From Flaccisagitta enflata (taxonomy: Eukaryota > Chaetognatha > Sagittoidea > Aphragmophora), in NCBI GenBank assembly GCA_965153355.1, contig OZ231128.1, forward strand, positions 25,854,001-25,918,000: a stretch of DNA of 64,000 bases, in the 5' to 3' direction. Under the pieces are notes generated by a model. That model was given only the letters and a program-made list of their open reading frames with translations. It had not been told where the DNA came from and searched no databases. The position numbers and the translations under genes are program-made. Below are positions 1 through 9,428 of this stretch, piece by piece. The number at the start of each line of letters is the position of its first letter. The first letter of the stretch is position 1.

Positions 1-540
1 ACCCCAGACCTCTGCTCAAAAGGAGAGCATTTTAAACACGTTGCCACTGCCTCACAACTAAAGTACTGTTTATCATGTTTTATTATTCACATTTTATTTT
101 TCCATCATCCTGAGCTTGCCAATTTTTGATCCTCTTCCTCTTCCTCATTTTTCCATTTCTGTTGATGACTAGATCGGGGATTCAACTGGACATCGTCGAT
201 GAAGGTGATGGCTGCCAGAATGATTTTCCATCTGCTCTCAATGCCAAACCGGCAAGTTTATGCCCATATGCTTATATACAGAAAATTGTCTGTTTCTCCT
301 CTACACAATGGTGTAAAAATCTTTTTGATGAGGGATGATGCGGGCATTGTCACTTTTTCTTGCAATAACAAGGCAAAAAATATTTTTTTTCAGGACTTTT
401 TTTCTGCTTACCTCCTCATAATATCTGCCTCTAACAGAATCTAACTCCATTTTTTTTCTCCCCTCCTCACAGTAAGAGATATAAAAGAGAAAAGTTTATG
501 AAAAATCTTTCATTTTTTTCCTCGGAATTTGGGATTTCAG
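1..540. other. No confident gene; AT-rich unique sequence
   Basis: Short overlapping open frames lie at 126-444 on the plus strand, but none has recognisable domains. A possible exon near 175-290 cannot be decided because both strands read open. I see no repeat family here until the hairpin element that begins near 545. Confidence 0.5.
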
Positions 541-544
541 CCAT

Positions 545-622
545 AGTGCGTCGGATGGACCAACAGACCGACGGAAAGATGGACGGACAAAGCCTCTTGT
601 AGAAATGAGTGTCCGCAACTGA
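545..622 (+). repeat. Dispersed hairpin element (family A), 3' part
   Basis: The stretch shows the family hallmarks: a degenerate GGAC/GACGG tract, then ACAAAGCCTCTTGTAGA, then a decayed terminal hairpin ending in GTGTCCGCAACT. No matching 5' head was found, so this is a truncated or diverged copy lying just upstream of the LINE. Confidence 0.6.
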
Positions 623-712
623 TAAGAACAAAAACCCCCGTAACGGAATTTCAATCGAAATCGAAGCAGTTTTTTGGGTCTATTTAAGAAAAAGTATGAT
701 GAAAGTAGTTAC

Positions 713-922
713 GGTTACGCCGCGTCACCGATTACGCCGCGTCACCGATTACGCCGCGTCACCGATTACGCCGCGTCACCAATTACGCCGGTGTACGACT
801 TAGCCGCCGGTGTACGACTTAGTCGCCAGTATACGACTTCGCTGCCGGTGTACAACTTCGCCGCCGGTGTACGACTTTACCGCCAGTGTACGACTTTGCC
901 GCCAGTGTACGACTTTGCCGAA
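713..922 (+). repeat. Tandem 17-bp and about 19-bp monomers at the LINE 5' end
   Basis: At about 713-790 there are four to five copies of a 17-bp unit (GATTACGCCGCGTCACC). They run into about seven copies of a 19-20 bp unit (GTGTACGACTTCGCCGCC-like) up to about 922. The block sits directly before the ORF1 ATG at 957. By analogy with LINEs that carry 5' monomers it may contain promoter elements, but this is inference. Confidence 0.75.
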
Positions 923-956
923 GAATATCGAAGTCGACGCCGACTTGACGACTATA

Positions 957-2000
957 ATGGGTGAAACGGATGGCAAAAACACGCCCTCGGCCTCGTCCAC
1001 GCGGTCGCGGAATATGAAGACAAAAAACCCTTGCGGCACATGTGCAAGAGAATGCATCATCGGCGACGGCAGCAGCCTTCCATGCGGTGGAGCGTGTGGT
1101 TTTCTCTACCACACAGCCTGCGTTGATGGGATGACGCCGGAATTCGCAGATAATTGCGAAAAAATGGCGAAAATTCATGGCATATCGCCCTTCTTCTGCC
1201 TAATTTGCCGACGATTCATCGAATTTTCAAACACAACGTTTAAGCAACAAGGAGAAGAAATTAAGTCGGTGCGTGACGAAACCAAAGAGATTAAAGCGCT
1301 TTTCAAAGACAAAGTCAAGGATTTGGAGAGTCAGATCAAGACCCTTACCTTGGAAAACAAGGTTCTCACCGAGAAAATCGCCAAGCTGGAAGTAAAGGCG
1401 AAACAAGCTGTGACCCAGTCGAACCAAGTCCGGGAGAACATGGTTAGAGTGGAGAAGGAAGTTGAAACGGGGATGGAGCAGGCAGTGAGGGAAGCGAAGG
1501 AAGACATGACTGAGGAAATGAAGGAAAGGGAGGAGAAAGCGACGAATTTGGTCATCTATGGACTAAAGGAGTCCAGGGAGGATGAAGCAGCAGTCAGGAA
1601 GGAAGACGACAAGCAGCTGATGAAAGAGCTGGCTCAAGCCTTGGAGATTGACCTGGAGGAAGGATTCGAGGTCAAGTACAGGGCAGGAAAGAAGAGGGAA
1701 GATGGGGCACCACGGCCAATGATCGTGAAGCTGAATGTGGACGAAAAAAAGGAGCAACTCCTCGCAAGAGCGGGGCGTCTGGCAAAGAAGGCGGCGTGGA
1801 AAGACGTTTTTGTGCGGCCGGATTTGACGAAGAGGCAAAGAGAGGAGGCAAACAGGAAGGAAGCAAAGCTTAGGGAGGAGGCAACCAAAAAGACCGAAGA
1901 AGCAAAAAACGAGGGGAGAAGGGGAAGATACATTGTGGTAGGGACGAGAGGAAGCACGAGGAGGGTCGTATGGCGGGAGGAGAGAGAGGAGGAGAGATAA
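957..2000 (+). CDS. LINE ORF1 protein: PHD-like finger, coiled coil and RRM-like domain
   Basis: This ORF of 347 codons starts at the ATG at 957. The frame is open further upstream, but that part is tandem-repeat DNA without an ATG, so I prefer 957. Residues about 26-85 hold a Cys/His-rich PHD-type finger (CGTC, CGGAC, FLYHTAC, FFCLIC). A long charged coiled coil follows at about 95-200. Next is a segment with NLVIYGLKES and VFVRPDLTKRQREE, typical of the RRM/C-terminal part of LINE ORF1 proteins. ORF1 proteins of this group bind the element RNA as a chaperone. The end overlaps the ORF2 start by 31 bp in another frame, which suggests coupled or reinitiated translation. Confidence 0.8.
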   Translation: MGETDGKNTPSASSTRSRNMKTKNPCGTCARECIIGDGSSLPCGGACGFLYHTACVDGMTPEFADNCEKMAKIHGISPFFCLICRRFIEFSNTTFKQQGEEIKSVRDETKEIKALFKDKVKDLESQIKTLTLENKVLTEKIAKLEVKAKQAVTQSNQVRENMVRVEKEVETGMEQAVREAKEDMTEEMKEREEKATNLVIYGLKESREDEAAVRKEDDKQLMKELAQALEIDLEEGFEVKYRAGKKREDGAPRPMIVKLNVDEKKEQLLARAGRLAKKAAWKDVFVRPDLTKRQREEANRKEAKLREEATKKTEEAKNEGRRGRYIVVGTRGSTRRVVWREEREEER

Positions 2001-4885
2001 AAGTGTCTTTTGCCAATGTACAAAGCTTGATAAACAAAGTGGATGAGGTAAAGGCATACTTGTCAATGTCAAACTGTGATATTTTTGTTGCGACTGAGAC
2101 GTGGGCAAACGACGACATCGGAAATGAATTGCTTTTCATAGACGAATATGAGATTGTAGCGCGAACGGATCGCAAAGACACTGATAGAGGAAGAGGAGGT
2201 GGCTTAATCGTCTATGCGAAGAAGGAAGTTGATATTTGGAACTCGGAAGTGAAAACAAATTTCCATCAATGTCTTACGGTAAAAGTGAAAAAGGGATGCG
2301 AGGATGTAAATATTCATGTAGTCTACAGGTCACCTAACTCTAAAAAGGAGAACGACGACGACCTTTGCAAATGGATAGGGGAGATGCGAGGACCTAGCCT
2401 ACTCATCGGAGATTTTAATTTCCCAGATGTGGATTGGGAATCAGGAACAGCCGGGTCAAGAGGGCGCGACTTTTTAGAGGCGACTACGGAGGCGTTCTTT
2501 GAGCAACACGTATATGAATCGACGCATGTGAATGGAAACATTCTCGACCTTATATTATGTAATCGCGACGGAATGGTGACAGAAGTTTCAATGGAGGGGA
2601 GGATAGGGAAGAGCGACCACGATATCGTATCTTTTAAGTTGCACGTTAATAAGCCAAAGACGGCGGATCAACGGGTTTCTTACAACTACGCCAAAGCCAA
2701 CTTTGAAGGGATGCGCGAAGAAATGAGGATAAACTGGAACGAAAAATTGGCTGGAAAAAATGTGAATGAAGTCTGGCACTGCATAAAAGCCCATATAACA
2801 GGACTGATTGACGAGTATATTCCGAAAAAAAGGAATAGGAGCAAGTATGAGCCTAAGTGGATGGATAAGGAAATAAAGAAATCGATTGAAGAGAAGAAAA
2901 AGGCGTGGAAAAAATGTAAAGGATCAAAGAAAGAGACAGACCGAGCGGAATACAAAAAGCTGGTTGCAAAAACAAAGAAGAAAATACGAAATAAAAAGAA
3001 CGCAGTGGAAAGAAATGTAATGCAATACAGAAAGAGCAATCCTAAGCTGTATTACGCGTTTATTAACTCGGCAAAAAAGGCAAGGAGCAAGATTGGACCG
3101 CTAAAGAACGATCGAAATGAGACAATAACAGACCCAAGAGAACAAGCAGAATTGTTGAACCGTCAATACGCTTCCGTGTTTACACGGGATTGGGAGGAAG
3201 AGGAGGAGGGAGAGGCGGAAGATCAATGGGAGGAAGTAGACTTCGTCCCCCCACGGCGGGAAGAGGAAGGAGAAGAAGCGGAGGAGGAGGAGGAAGAAGA
3301 GGAAGAAGGGGAAGAGGAAGAAGAAGAAGAGGAAGAAGAAGAGGAAGAGGAAGAAGAAGAAGAACAGCGCGCGGATGGACCGGATGCAGAGGTTAGCAAC
3401 CCAGAGCAAAAAACAGTATTGGACAATGTGTTGATTACGGAGGAGAATATTAAGAAAGCAATCGATCGACTTAAAGAGAATTCTTCCGCTGGACCAGACG
3501 GGATTCCTTCAAGAGTCATAAAAGAAATGAAGGAAGAGATAGCAACACCGTTAAAAATCTTGTTTCGGCGATCAATGGAAGCGGGAAAAATACCCGATGA
3601 ATGGAGAGAGGCCGAGGTCACACCGATCTACAAAAAAGGGAGCAAGGCGGAACCCGCAAACTATCGCCCAGTGAGTTTAACGGTTATTATAGGAAAGATG
3701 ATGGAACGGCTGGTAAAAGACGCGATGATGCGACACGTGGAATCTCAGGGATATCTTTGCGACGCTCAACACGGCTTCAGGTCAGGGAGGTCGCCACAGA
3801 CAAATTTAGTTGAATTCCTGAATGTAATGACGAAATGGGTTGATGAAGGAAAGTCATTCGATATCATATATCTTGACTTCGCTAAAGCCTTTGATAAGGT
3901 GAGTCATGCGAAGTTGGTGGAGAAGTTGGAGATGGTGGGAATCGTAGGCAAACTGAAGACGTGGATTGCGGACTGGCTCGGAGGAAGAAAACAGCGAGTG
4001 AAGGTGGAAGGCATTTTCTCGGAGTGGATTGATGTCCTTAGCAGTGTCGTGCAGGGCTCTGTCCTGGGCGGAACGCTTTTTGACATATTCATAGATGACA
4101 TTAGGAAAGTTGTGATGGACGCACTTATCAAAATGTTCGCCGATGACACGAAGGTGGCGTTAAAAATCGAGAACGAGGAGGATGCTAAGAAAATGCAGTG
4201 CATCATAGACAATTTGGTGGAGTGGGCCAAGAAGTGGGGCATGGCCTTTAATGAAGCGAAATGCAAAATAGTCCATGTGGGGAACAACAACCCAAGAACC
4301 GAATACTTCATGAGCGATCGAAAAATCGATGAATCGGAGGAAGAGAAGGATCTTGGCGTGTGGGTAAACTCCAACATGAAGCCGGGAAAACAATGCGCGG
4401 TGGCGGCAAAAAATGCTAACTTTGCCTTAGGACAGATGCTTCGGGCATTCCACTACAGGAAAAAGGCTTACGTCATCCCTCTCTACAAGTGCTTCATTCG
4501 GCCAAAGCTTGAATTCGCGGTGTCGGCGTGGTGTCCTTGGATGGAGGGCGATAAAAAGACGCTAGAAAAAGTGCAGGAGCGCATGGTGAGGCAACTCTGC
4601 GATGTAAGAGGAAGCACCTACGAGGAAAAGTTAAAGGATGTTGGTCTGACAACGTTGACGGAAAGGAGAGAGAGGGGAGACGCGATAGAGGCCTTTAAAA
4701 CCATAAAAGGTTTTAATCGAGTAATAAAAGAAAATTGGTTCGAATTCGAGGAAGACGGCCAACGTCCAACACGGAGGAATACGACGATCACTGAGGAAGG
4801 AGAGAGGAGGAAAATGAATGTCTTGCGAGAGGAGAGAGCAAGACTGGAGATTCGAAAAAAACTTCTTCACGGTACGCGCTGCTAA
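1970..4885 (+). CDS. LINE ORF2: endonuclease-reverse transcriptase, C-terminus frameshifted
   Basis: A 971-codon ORF from the ATG at 1970. Endonuclease motifs appear in order: SFANVQSL (start), TETWAND (about residue 41), RGGGLIVY, GDFNFPDVDW (about 147) and SDHDIVSF (about 216). The reverse transcriptase begins near residue 515 (SAGPDGIPSRV), followed by RPVSLT, HGFRSGRS, YLDFAKAFDKVSH, QGSVLGG and the catalytic FADDTK at about 722. It nicks DNA and copies the element RNA at the target. Residues about 407-467 are an almost pure glutamate tract from a GGAAGA expansion. At an A-run (4855-4861) the frame ends early in LLHGTRC. The next frame continues to 4982 with the conserved C-terminal AAKIWNQIPEHVK motif, so one A appears to be extra. 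Confidence 0.9.
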   Translation: MAGGERGGEIKVSFANVQSLINKVDEVKAYLSMSNCDIFVATETWANDDIGNELLFIDEYEIVARTDRKDTDRGRGGGLIVYAKKEVDIWNSEVKTNFHQCLTVKVKKGCEDVNIHVVYRSPNSKKENDDDLCKWIGEMRGPSLLIGDFNFPDVDWESGTAGSRGRDFLEATTEAFFEQHVYESTHVNGNILDLILCNRDGMVTEVSMEGRIGKSDHDIVSFKLHVNKPKTADQRVSYNYAKANFEGMREEMRINWNEKLAGKNVNEVWHCIKAHITGLIDEYIPKKRNRSKYEPKWMDKEIKKSIEEKKKAWKKCKGSKKETDRAEYKKLVAKTKKKIRNKKNAVERNVMQYRKSNPKLYYAFINSAKKARSKIGPLKNDRNETITDPREQAELLNRQYASVFTRDWEEEEEGEAEDQWEEVDFVPPRREEEGEEAEEEEEEEEEGEEEEEEEEEEEEEEEEEEQRADGPDAEVSNPEQKTVLDNVLITEENIKKAIDRLKENSSAGPDGIPSRVIKEMKEEIATPLKILFRRSMEAGKIPDEWREAEVTPIYKKGSKAEPANYRPVSLTVIIGKMMERLVKDAMMRHVESQGYLCDAQHGFRSGRSPQTNLVEFLNVMTKWVDEGKSFDIIYLDFAKAFDKVSHAKLVEKLEMVGIVGKLKTWIADWLGGRKQRVKVEGIFSEWIDVLSSVVQGSVLGGTLFDIFIDDIRKVVMDALIKMFADDTKVALKIENEEDAKKMQCIIDNLVEWAKKWGMAFNEAKCKIVHVGNNNPRTEYFMSDRKIDESEEEKDLGVWVNSNMKPGKQCAVAAKNANFALGQMLRAFHYRKKAYVIPLYKCFIRPKLEFAVSAWCPWMEGDKKTLEKVQERMVRQLCDVRGSTYEEKLKDVGLTTLTERRERGDAIEAFKTIKGFNRVIKENWFEFEEDGQRPTRRNTTITEEGERRKMNVLREERARLEIRKKLLHGTRC
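3190..3366 (+). repeat. GGAAGA/GAG expansion encoding a poly-glutamate linker
   Basis: Imperfect GGA/GAA/GAG triplets form a purine-only tract inside ORF2, between the endonuclease and reverse transcriptase domains. The reading frame stays open, so the insert is tolerated as an acidic linker. Confidence 0.8.
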
Positions 4886-4982
4886 GATCTGGAACCAGAT
4901 CCCGGAACATGTCAAAGAAAAAACTTCAGTAAATGGCTTCAAAAACGCATATGACAAATGGAAGGAAGAACTGCGAGCATGA
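4886..4982 (+). pseudogene. Displaced C-terminal coding tail of LINE ORF2
   Basis: This continuation lies in the frame one base off ORF2 and encodes the usual LINE ORF2 C-terminal motif (W-N-x-I-P-E-x-V). It ends in TGA at 4980-4982. It is reachable from ORF2 only by loss of one base in the A7 run at 4855-4861, by ribosomal slippage, or if that run is a sequencing error. Confidence 0.75.
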
Positions 4983-4985
4983 AAA

Positions 4986-5361
4986 AACAAGCCCAATAGG
5001 GCAACGATGCGTCCTCTTGTGAGGTCTGAGTGGAGGGAATTTAAGACTAATATTTTGATGAGTTTTGCATATTGCGGTACTTATCTGTGAGATTCATCAT
5101 CACATTTGTCAGGACTTTTTTTTAACAAAATGTTTAAGATACTAAGAGGCAAATGTCAACCTGCACATGATAATATTGGTTTTGTGAAATGAATGGGTAA
5201 GTACTCATTGAGAGCAGTCGCAAAGCTTTTGTGAGTTTTTGGAGTAGAATGCTAAAGAACCTATTTTTCAAAATTTGAAATCTGGAGGTGGGAGGGACGG
5301 GGGCACTATCCAGGATGACCAGAATGGCACAACTCAAGAGATGCGAGGACGCATCTAAAAA
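4986..5361 (+). mobile_element. Family A hairpin element, full-length GATGCG type
   Basis: The head carries AACAAG, a 5' hairpin GCCCAATAGGGC and the box GATGCGTCC. The 3' end at 5338-5361 is GATGCG-AGGA-CGCATC followed by TAAAAA. The box GATGCGTCC is the reverse complement of the terminal GGACGCATC. The element starts directly at the end of the LINE, in its A-run. Confidence 0.65.
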
Positions 5362-6474
5362 TGATCAGGGGTGGTTGGTGAGTGATTGGAGATGGATACG
5401 CGGGATTTTTGAGGTATGGGTCACGGACAGACGGACGGACGGACGGACGAACCCTCTTATAGAGATGCGAGGACGCATCTAAAAATGATCAGGGGTGGTT
5501 GGTGAGTGATTGGAGATGGATACGCGGGATTTTTGAGGTATGGGTCACGGACAGACGGACGGACGGACGGACGAACCCTCTTATAGAGATGCGAGGACGC
5601 ATCTAAAAATGATCAGGGGTGGTTGGTGAGTGATTGGAGATGGATACGCGGGATTTTTGAGGTATGGGTCACGGACAGACGGACGGACGGACGGACGAAC
5701 CCTCTTATAGAGATGCGAGGACGCATCTAAAAATGATCAGGGGTGGTTGGTGAGTGATTGGAGATGGATACGCGGGATTTTTGAGGTATGGGTCACGGAC
5801 AGACGGACGGACGGACGGACGAACCCTCTTATAGAGATGCGAGGACGCATCTAAAAATGATCAGGGGTGGTTGGTGAGTGATTGGAGATGGATACGCGGG
5901 ATTTTTGAGGTATGGGTCACGGACAGACGGACGGACGGACGGACGAACCCTCTTATAGAGATGCGAGGACGCATCTAAAAATGATCAGGGGTGGTTGGTG
6001 AGTGATTGGAGATGGATCGCGGATTTTGAGGTATGGGACAGACGGACAGACGGCCGGACAGACGGACACCCTCTTAGAGATGCGAGGACGCATCTAAAAA
6101 TGATCAGGGAGTTGGTGGATGATTGGAGATGGATACTGGATTTTTGAGGTAACGGAGAGACGGACGAGACGGACGGACGGACGGACGAACCCTCTTATAG
6201 AGATGCGAGGACGCATCTAAAAATGATCAGGGGTGGTTGGTGAGTGATTGGAGATGGATACGCGGGATTTTTGAGGTATGGGTCACGGACAGACGGACGG
6301 ACGGACGGACGAACCCTCTTATAGAGATGCGAGGACGCATCTAAAAATGATCAGGGGTGGTTGGTGAGTGATTGGAGATGGATACGCGGGATTTTTGAGG
6401 TATGGGTCACGGACAGACGGACGGACGGACGGACGAACCCTCTTATAGAGATGCGAGGACGCATCTAAAAAAAC
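5341..6474 (+). repeat. Tandem array: nine 124-bp units derived from family A
   Basis: The motif ATGCGAGGACGCATCTAAAA recurs at 5341, 5465, 5589, 5713, 5837, 5961, 6080, 6203, 6327 and 6451. Most periods are exactly 124 bp, with one degenerate unit of 119 bp and one of 123. Each unit carries an ATGATCAGGGG... segment, an (ACGG)n tract, CCTCTTATAGA and the GATGCG hairpin. Near-identity of most units points to recent expansion by unequal exchange. Confidence 0.95.
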
Positions 6475-6689
6475 AAACCATGCGAGCACGACAGTGGAAC
6501 AGAAAAACTGAAAAAAAACGAATGAAATGCAGAGACCATGGAAACGTATATGCTGACGTGCACATATACAGCCTAGTCAACGATGCCCTCGCCATGCAGA
6601 CGAAATGTCTGCCTAGAGGGTCTATCCTCTACTCTACTCTACTCTAGTGATTCTCAATCATGAATCTTTATTCAGCATACTGTACTTAC

Positions 6690-7618
6690 AAGAAATGTAT
6701 CACAGACGTGTGCGGTACGCCTTTTATTTGGGCTCTTCGTTCGTGACGATTCTTGTCAAAGGGCTCCCCATAAACTATGAACTCGATCAAACATCTGTGC
6801 AATGACAAAACAGAAAAACATTGAGTTGAAGTTGTTCCAGATGAATAATTCGGATCAAGGGCATATTCAAACAAGGCCAAGAAGGCCAACAATGCATCAT
6901 TGAATCAATTTTCAATTGCGTGCTACGCGACTTTATACCCCGCTTTGTTAGTTCGTCTTTTTGTCTACCCATTTCTCCATCCGTCCATCCGTCACACTTT
7001 ACTTCTTTGGCATTAATGAGGTTTTTGGCCTTACTGCTCCAGTGCTCCTGCCCAAATGCTCCACTCAATTATGGCCCCTGCCCACCCACACGCGACTGGG
7101 GTAGTCGTGTATCCGGCCTTATGTTTATGAATGATGCTAATGTTTTTTTATGAATGTGTTACCGACAAACCAACGGACACAGCCTATTATAGAGATGCGA
7201 TGACGCATCTAAAAAGGCAGCGAAGGCTGTGTAATGTCTATAACCTGAAAACCAATACCATGCCTCCCACGTTAGCCCATCTGCCGCTGCTAACCTTTGG
7301 TGGTTCAGTTCGGTTTTTACTTCGCGAATTTCCGCATTCACGCCCATGAATGCAGGACCACAATCAGTCCAAAAAACTATGCCGTTGAGTATCTTTGCGA
7401 TGAGTTCATTCATGTCTGGAGCATCGAACTGTGATATGTATAAACAAATCAAAGCTTTAGGCTGGGATATGAGTCCAAAGGCTAGATCTAGAGTTCGGGA
7501 TTTGAAGCGGGGGGGGGGGCGGAAAAGTAGGAGGAGAAGAAGTAGGAGGAGAAGTAGAAGAAGAAGAAGAAGAAGAAGAAGAAGAAGAAGAAGAAGAAGA
7601 AGAAGAAGGAGAAGAAGA

Positions 7619-7657
<39 letters not shown>

Positions 7658-7701
7658 AGAAGAAAAAGAAAAAGAAAAAGAAAAAGAAAAAGAAAAAGAA
7701 A

Positions 7702-7733
<32 letters not shown>

Positions 7734-8217
7734 AAAAAAAAAAAGAAAGAAAAAGAAGGAGAAGAAGAAGAAGGAGGAGGAAATCTCCCATATGTGTGAA
7801 AGCATAGGTCATCGGCCCCTTCGGGGCCGCTGCCCAAACAGTGAGATGTGACCAACCGCTGGACGGACGGTTGATTACCTTTAATCTTATCTGGTGTGTT
7901 TGCTGTACAGTTGCATAATCGACCATATAATTGTAGACGCCGAGGATAAGATGCTTAATGGCGTCGCCGTCATCGTCTCCCCAGGACCTCACGCATTCCC
8001 CCGCACCAGGATGATCATCTATGACTTCGAAATTCAATACAGGAGGACGTGCGGGAACATCTGCTTCTGCTGCAATCTCCACAACGGTTCCTTCTTCTCT
8101 GTAAAGAAGACAGAACAGGGTCGGAAGCGGCAAGTGACAGTCATGTCACTTTTACCCACCATTTTGTGTTAAGAATGACACGTTAACAACAACAACAACA
8201 AACAACAACAACAACAA

Positions 8218-8312
<95 letters not shown>

Positions 8313-8344
8313 TGAGCTTGTACTTACGCTGATGGTGAATCCAT
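6690..8344 (-). CDS. Four-exon minus-strand host gene, product not recognised
   Basis: Exons, in order of transcription: 8344-8328 (starts ATG, begins MDSPS), 8098-7879, 7428-7295 and 6794-6690. Donors are GC|GTAAGT, AAG|GTAATC, AAG|GTTAGC and TT|GTAAGT. Acceptors are TTCTTTACAG, CATATCACAG and CATTGCACAG. Splice phases match at every junction (2, 0, 2) and the joined frame is open throughout for about 158 codons. The donor after the last exon shows that the gene continues downstream. The predicted protein has an acidic N-terminus, then a segment with hydrophobic residues (LNGIVFWTDCGPAFMG, LIEFIVYGEPFDKN). I recognise no family. A Helentron-like hairpin element and a GAA microsatellite sit in its introns. 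A CAG precedes the ATG by 13 bp and could be a 5' UTR or trans-splice acceptor. Confidence 0.65.
6870..7215 (+). mobile_element. Family A element interrupted by another copy
   Basis: The head has ACAAGGCCAAGAAGGCC and a decayed box (ATGCATCAT). The 3' end is ACGGACACAGCCTATTATAGA and hairpin GATGCG-ATGA-CGCATC plus TAAAAA. The two halves are separated by a reverse-oriented copy at 6912-7121. The whole lies in the third intron of the minus-strand gene. Confidence 0.65.
6912..7121 (-). mobile_element. Nested family A element, GTCGCG type
   Basis: Read on the minus strand: head AAGGCCGGATACACG, box AGTCGCGTGTGGGTGGGCAGGGGC, a degenerate GGAT/GGAC tract, then a terminal hairpin with GTCGCGTAGCACGC. 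It splits the plus-strand copy around it. Confidence 0.65.
7517..7788 (+). repeat. (GAA)n / (GAAAAA)n purine tract
   Basis: A (GAAG)/(GAA) repeat passes into (AAAAAG)n and then a poly-A stretch. It lies in the second intron of the minus-strand gene, where transcripts would carry a polypyrimidine tract upstream of the next acceptor. Long open frames across it in all phases are artefacts. Confidence 0.95.
7799..7842. repeat. Solo terminal hairpin of family B
   Basis: TCATCGGCCCCTTCGGGGCCGCTGCCC matches in parts the terminal repeats of the elements at 25667-26034 and 30060-31443. GGCCCC-TTC-GGGGCC is a perfect hairpin. No partner end is visible nearby. Confidence 0.55.
8185..8311 (+). repeat. 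(AAC)n/(GAC)n microsatellite
   Basis: About 40 AAC triplets are interrupted by a run of CGACAA hexamers. The tract lies in the first intron of the minus-strand gene, just after the donor at 8327. Confidence 0.95.
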
Positions 8345-9205
8345 GGCTGACCTTCAGCTGCGGGGAATTTAAGGTCCAGAGATATCGATAGATTCTCGTT
8401 TTGTGTGTGAGAGAGTTATCCCTTTTTTCTGGTCCTTTGTAAAATGATTTCAGTCGTGACCGAATCGACGAGACGGAAAAACTGAAATGTCGCGTTATTA
8501 CAACAAACCAACGCAATGAACAAAAATTTCCACACACGTTCGCCCGCTATTCGAGCTCGCTCGCACTATGGCATAGTATGGCTTTGTGCTATGATTGCTA
8601 CTTGCTATATTACCCTCACTTGGCTTGCTTTTCTCTCTGTCTCTCTTCGTGTGCCCTCTTACTAGACCCGCTCACTTAGTCACTCCCATTTGTAAACTAT
8701 AACACGAAAAATTATATTCATGCTACCATCTTTGAAAAATAGGACGATACAGTTGCAGTGATCGCGCGGGAGTGAGCAGTGCTAAACGAGCTAACGCAAT
8801 GTGGTGGGTTTCAACACTATCCTACAGTATCATAAGAACTTGTTGGTATGTATTGTGATCCTGGTTAACTAGATTATTTTCGTGTAAGTAAACTCAGCTG
8901 AGCAAAATCTGCCTATCTCGTTTTCATACCCAAGTGTCATGATAAGTGATACGTCACATGTATGCGGGATCGCGGGAAAATAAAAATACGAACCAAGGAC
9001 GTCTGATGTATCAGTATGACGAAACCGCAAAACTGATCACTCTTTATTGCCCAATATCTCAAGTCAAATCGACACAGTTAGTGTAATGATATGTACTTCA
9101 ACTGACAACAACTTTGATAGCTTTGACCTATCAATTTCTTTATCAGAACGTCCACAGACGGCAACCTTAGTCGCGGAAGGCTGGGCATGAGCGGAAAACC
9201 TTGAT
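8345..9205. other. Upstream region of the minus-strand gene; no gene seen
   Basis: About 860 bp of unique sequence. The part just above 8344 is the likely 5' UTR and promoter region of the minus-strand gene. GAGCTCGCTCGCAC-like low-complexity sequence lies near 8550. At 9167-9200 there is a stray family A 5' box (AGTCGCGGAAGGCTGGGC). Confidence 0.5.
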
Positions 9206-9209
9206 AAAC

Positions 9210-9350
9210 AAGGCCGGATACACGGCAATTCAGTCGCGGACGGTTGGGCAGGGGAAGTAATGCGAAAACCGCTTGCAATCAAAAAATGGTACACATGAAC
9301 GGACCGACCGACAGACGCGGCAAGGTGTAAAGTCGCGTGTCCGCGACTAA
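9210..9350 (+). mobile_element. Family A element, GTCGCG type
   Basis: Head AAGGCCGGATACACGGC, box AGTCGCGGACGGTTGGGCAG, a short GACC/GACA tract, then AAAGTCGCG-TGTC-CGCGACTAA. Box and terminal arm are exact reverse complements over ten bases. Confidence 0.8.
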
Positions 9351-9428
9351 CAACTGTGATCAACCGACCGAAGCACCAACCGACGGACCGAAGAGCGGCT
9401 CATAGAGTTTCGGATCCGTAACTAAAAA
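9351..9428 (+). repeat. Family A 3' fragment abutting the previous copy
   Basis: ACCGACGGACCG tract, CTCATAGAGTTTCGGATCCGTAACTAAAAA. The hairpin is imperfect. It starts where the previous copy ends. Confidence 0.5.

Larger units (their letters stand above)
705..4985 (+). mobile_element. CR1-like non-LTR retrotransposon (LINE), nearly full length
   Basis: Two overlapping ORFs on the plus strand have the plan of a CR1/Jockey-group LINE: ORF1 with a PHD-like zinc finger and coiled coil, ORF2 with an apurinic-type endonuclease followed by reverse transcriptase. A tandem-repeat block precedes ORF1, like the 5' monomers that drive transcription in some LINEs. After the ORF2 reading frame ends at 4982 there is only a short A-run. 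A family A hairpin element begins at once at about 4986, so the 3' UTR is very short or was cut by that insertion. No clear target-site duplication was found. The 5' boundary is approximate. Confidence 0.8.

Noticed and set aside
126-444. Possible exon with GIQLDIVDEGDGCQND
   Set aside because: Both strands are open and the acceptor is weak (GACTAG). Not decidable without transcripts.
5341-6474. CRISPR-like array of regular repeats
   Set aside because: Units are 124 bp with no unique spacers, the context is eukaryotic and no cas genes are present. It is a tandem satellite.
7159-8133. A 324-codon minus-strand ORF through the GAA tract
   Set aside because: The middle is a microsatellite translation. 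The two ends are better explained as separate exons with splice sites at 7879 and 7428.
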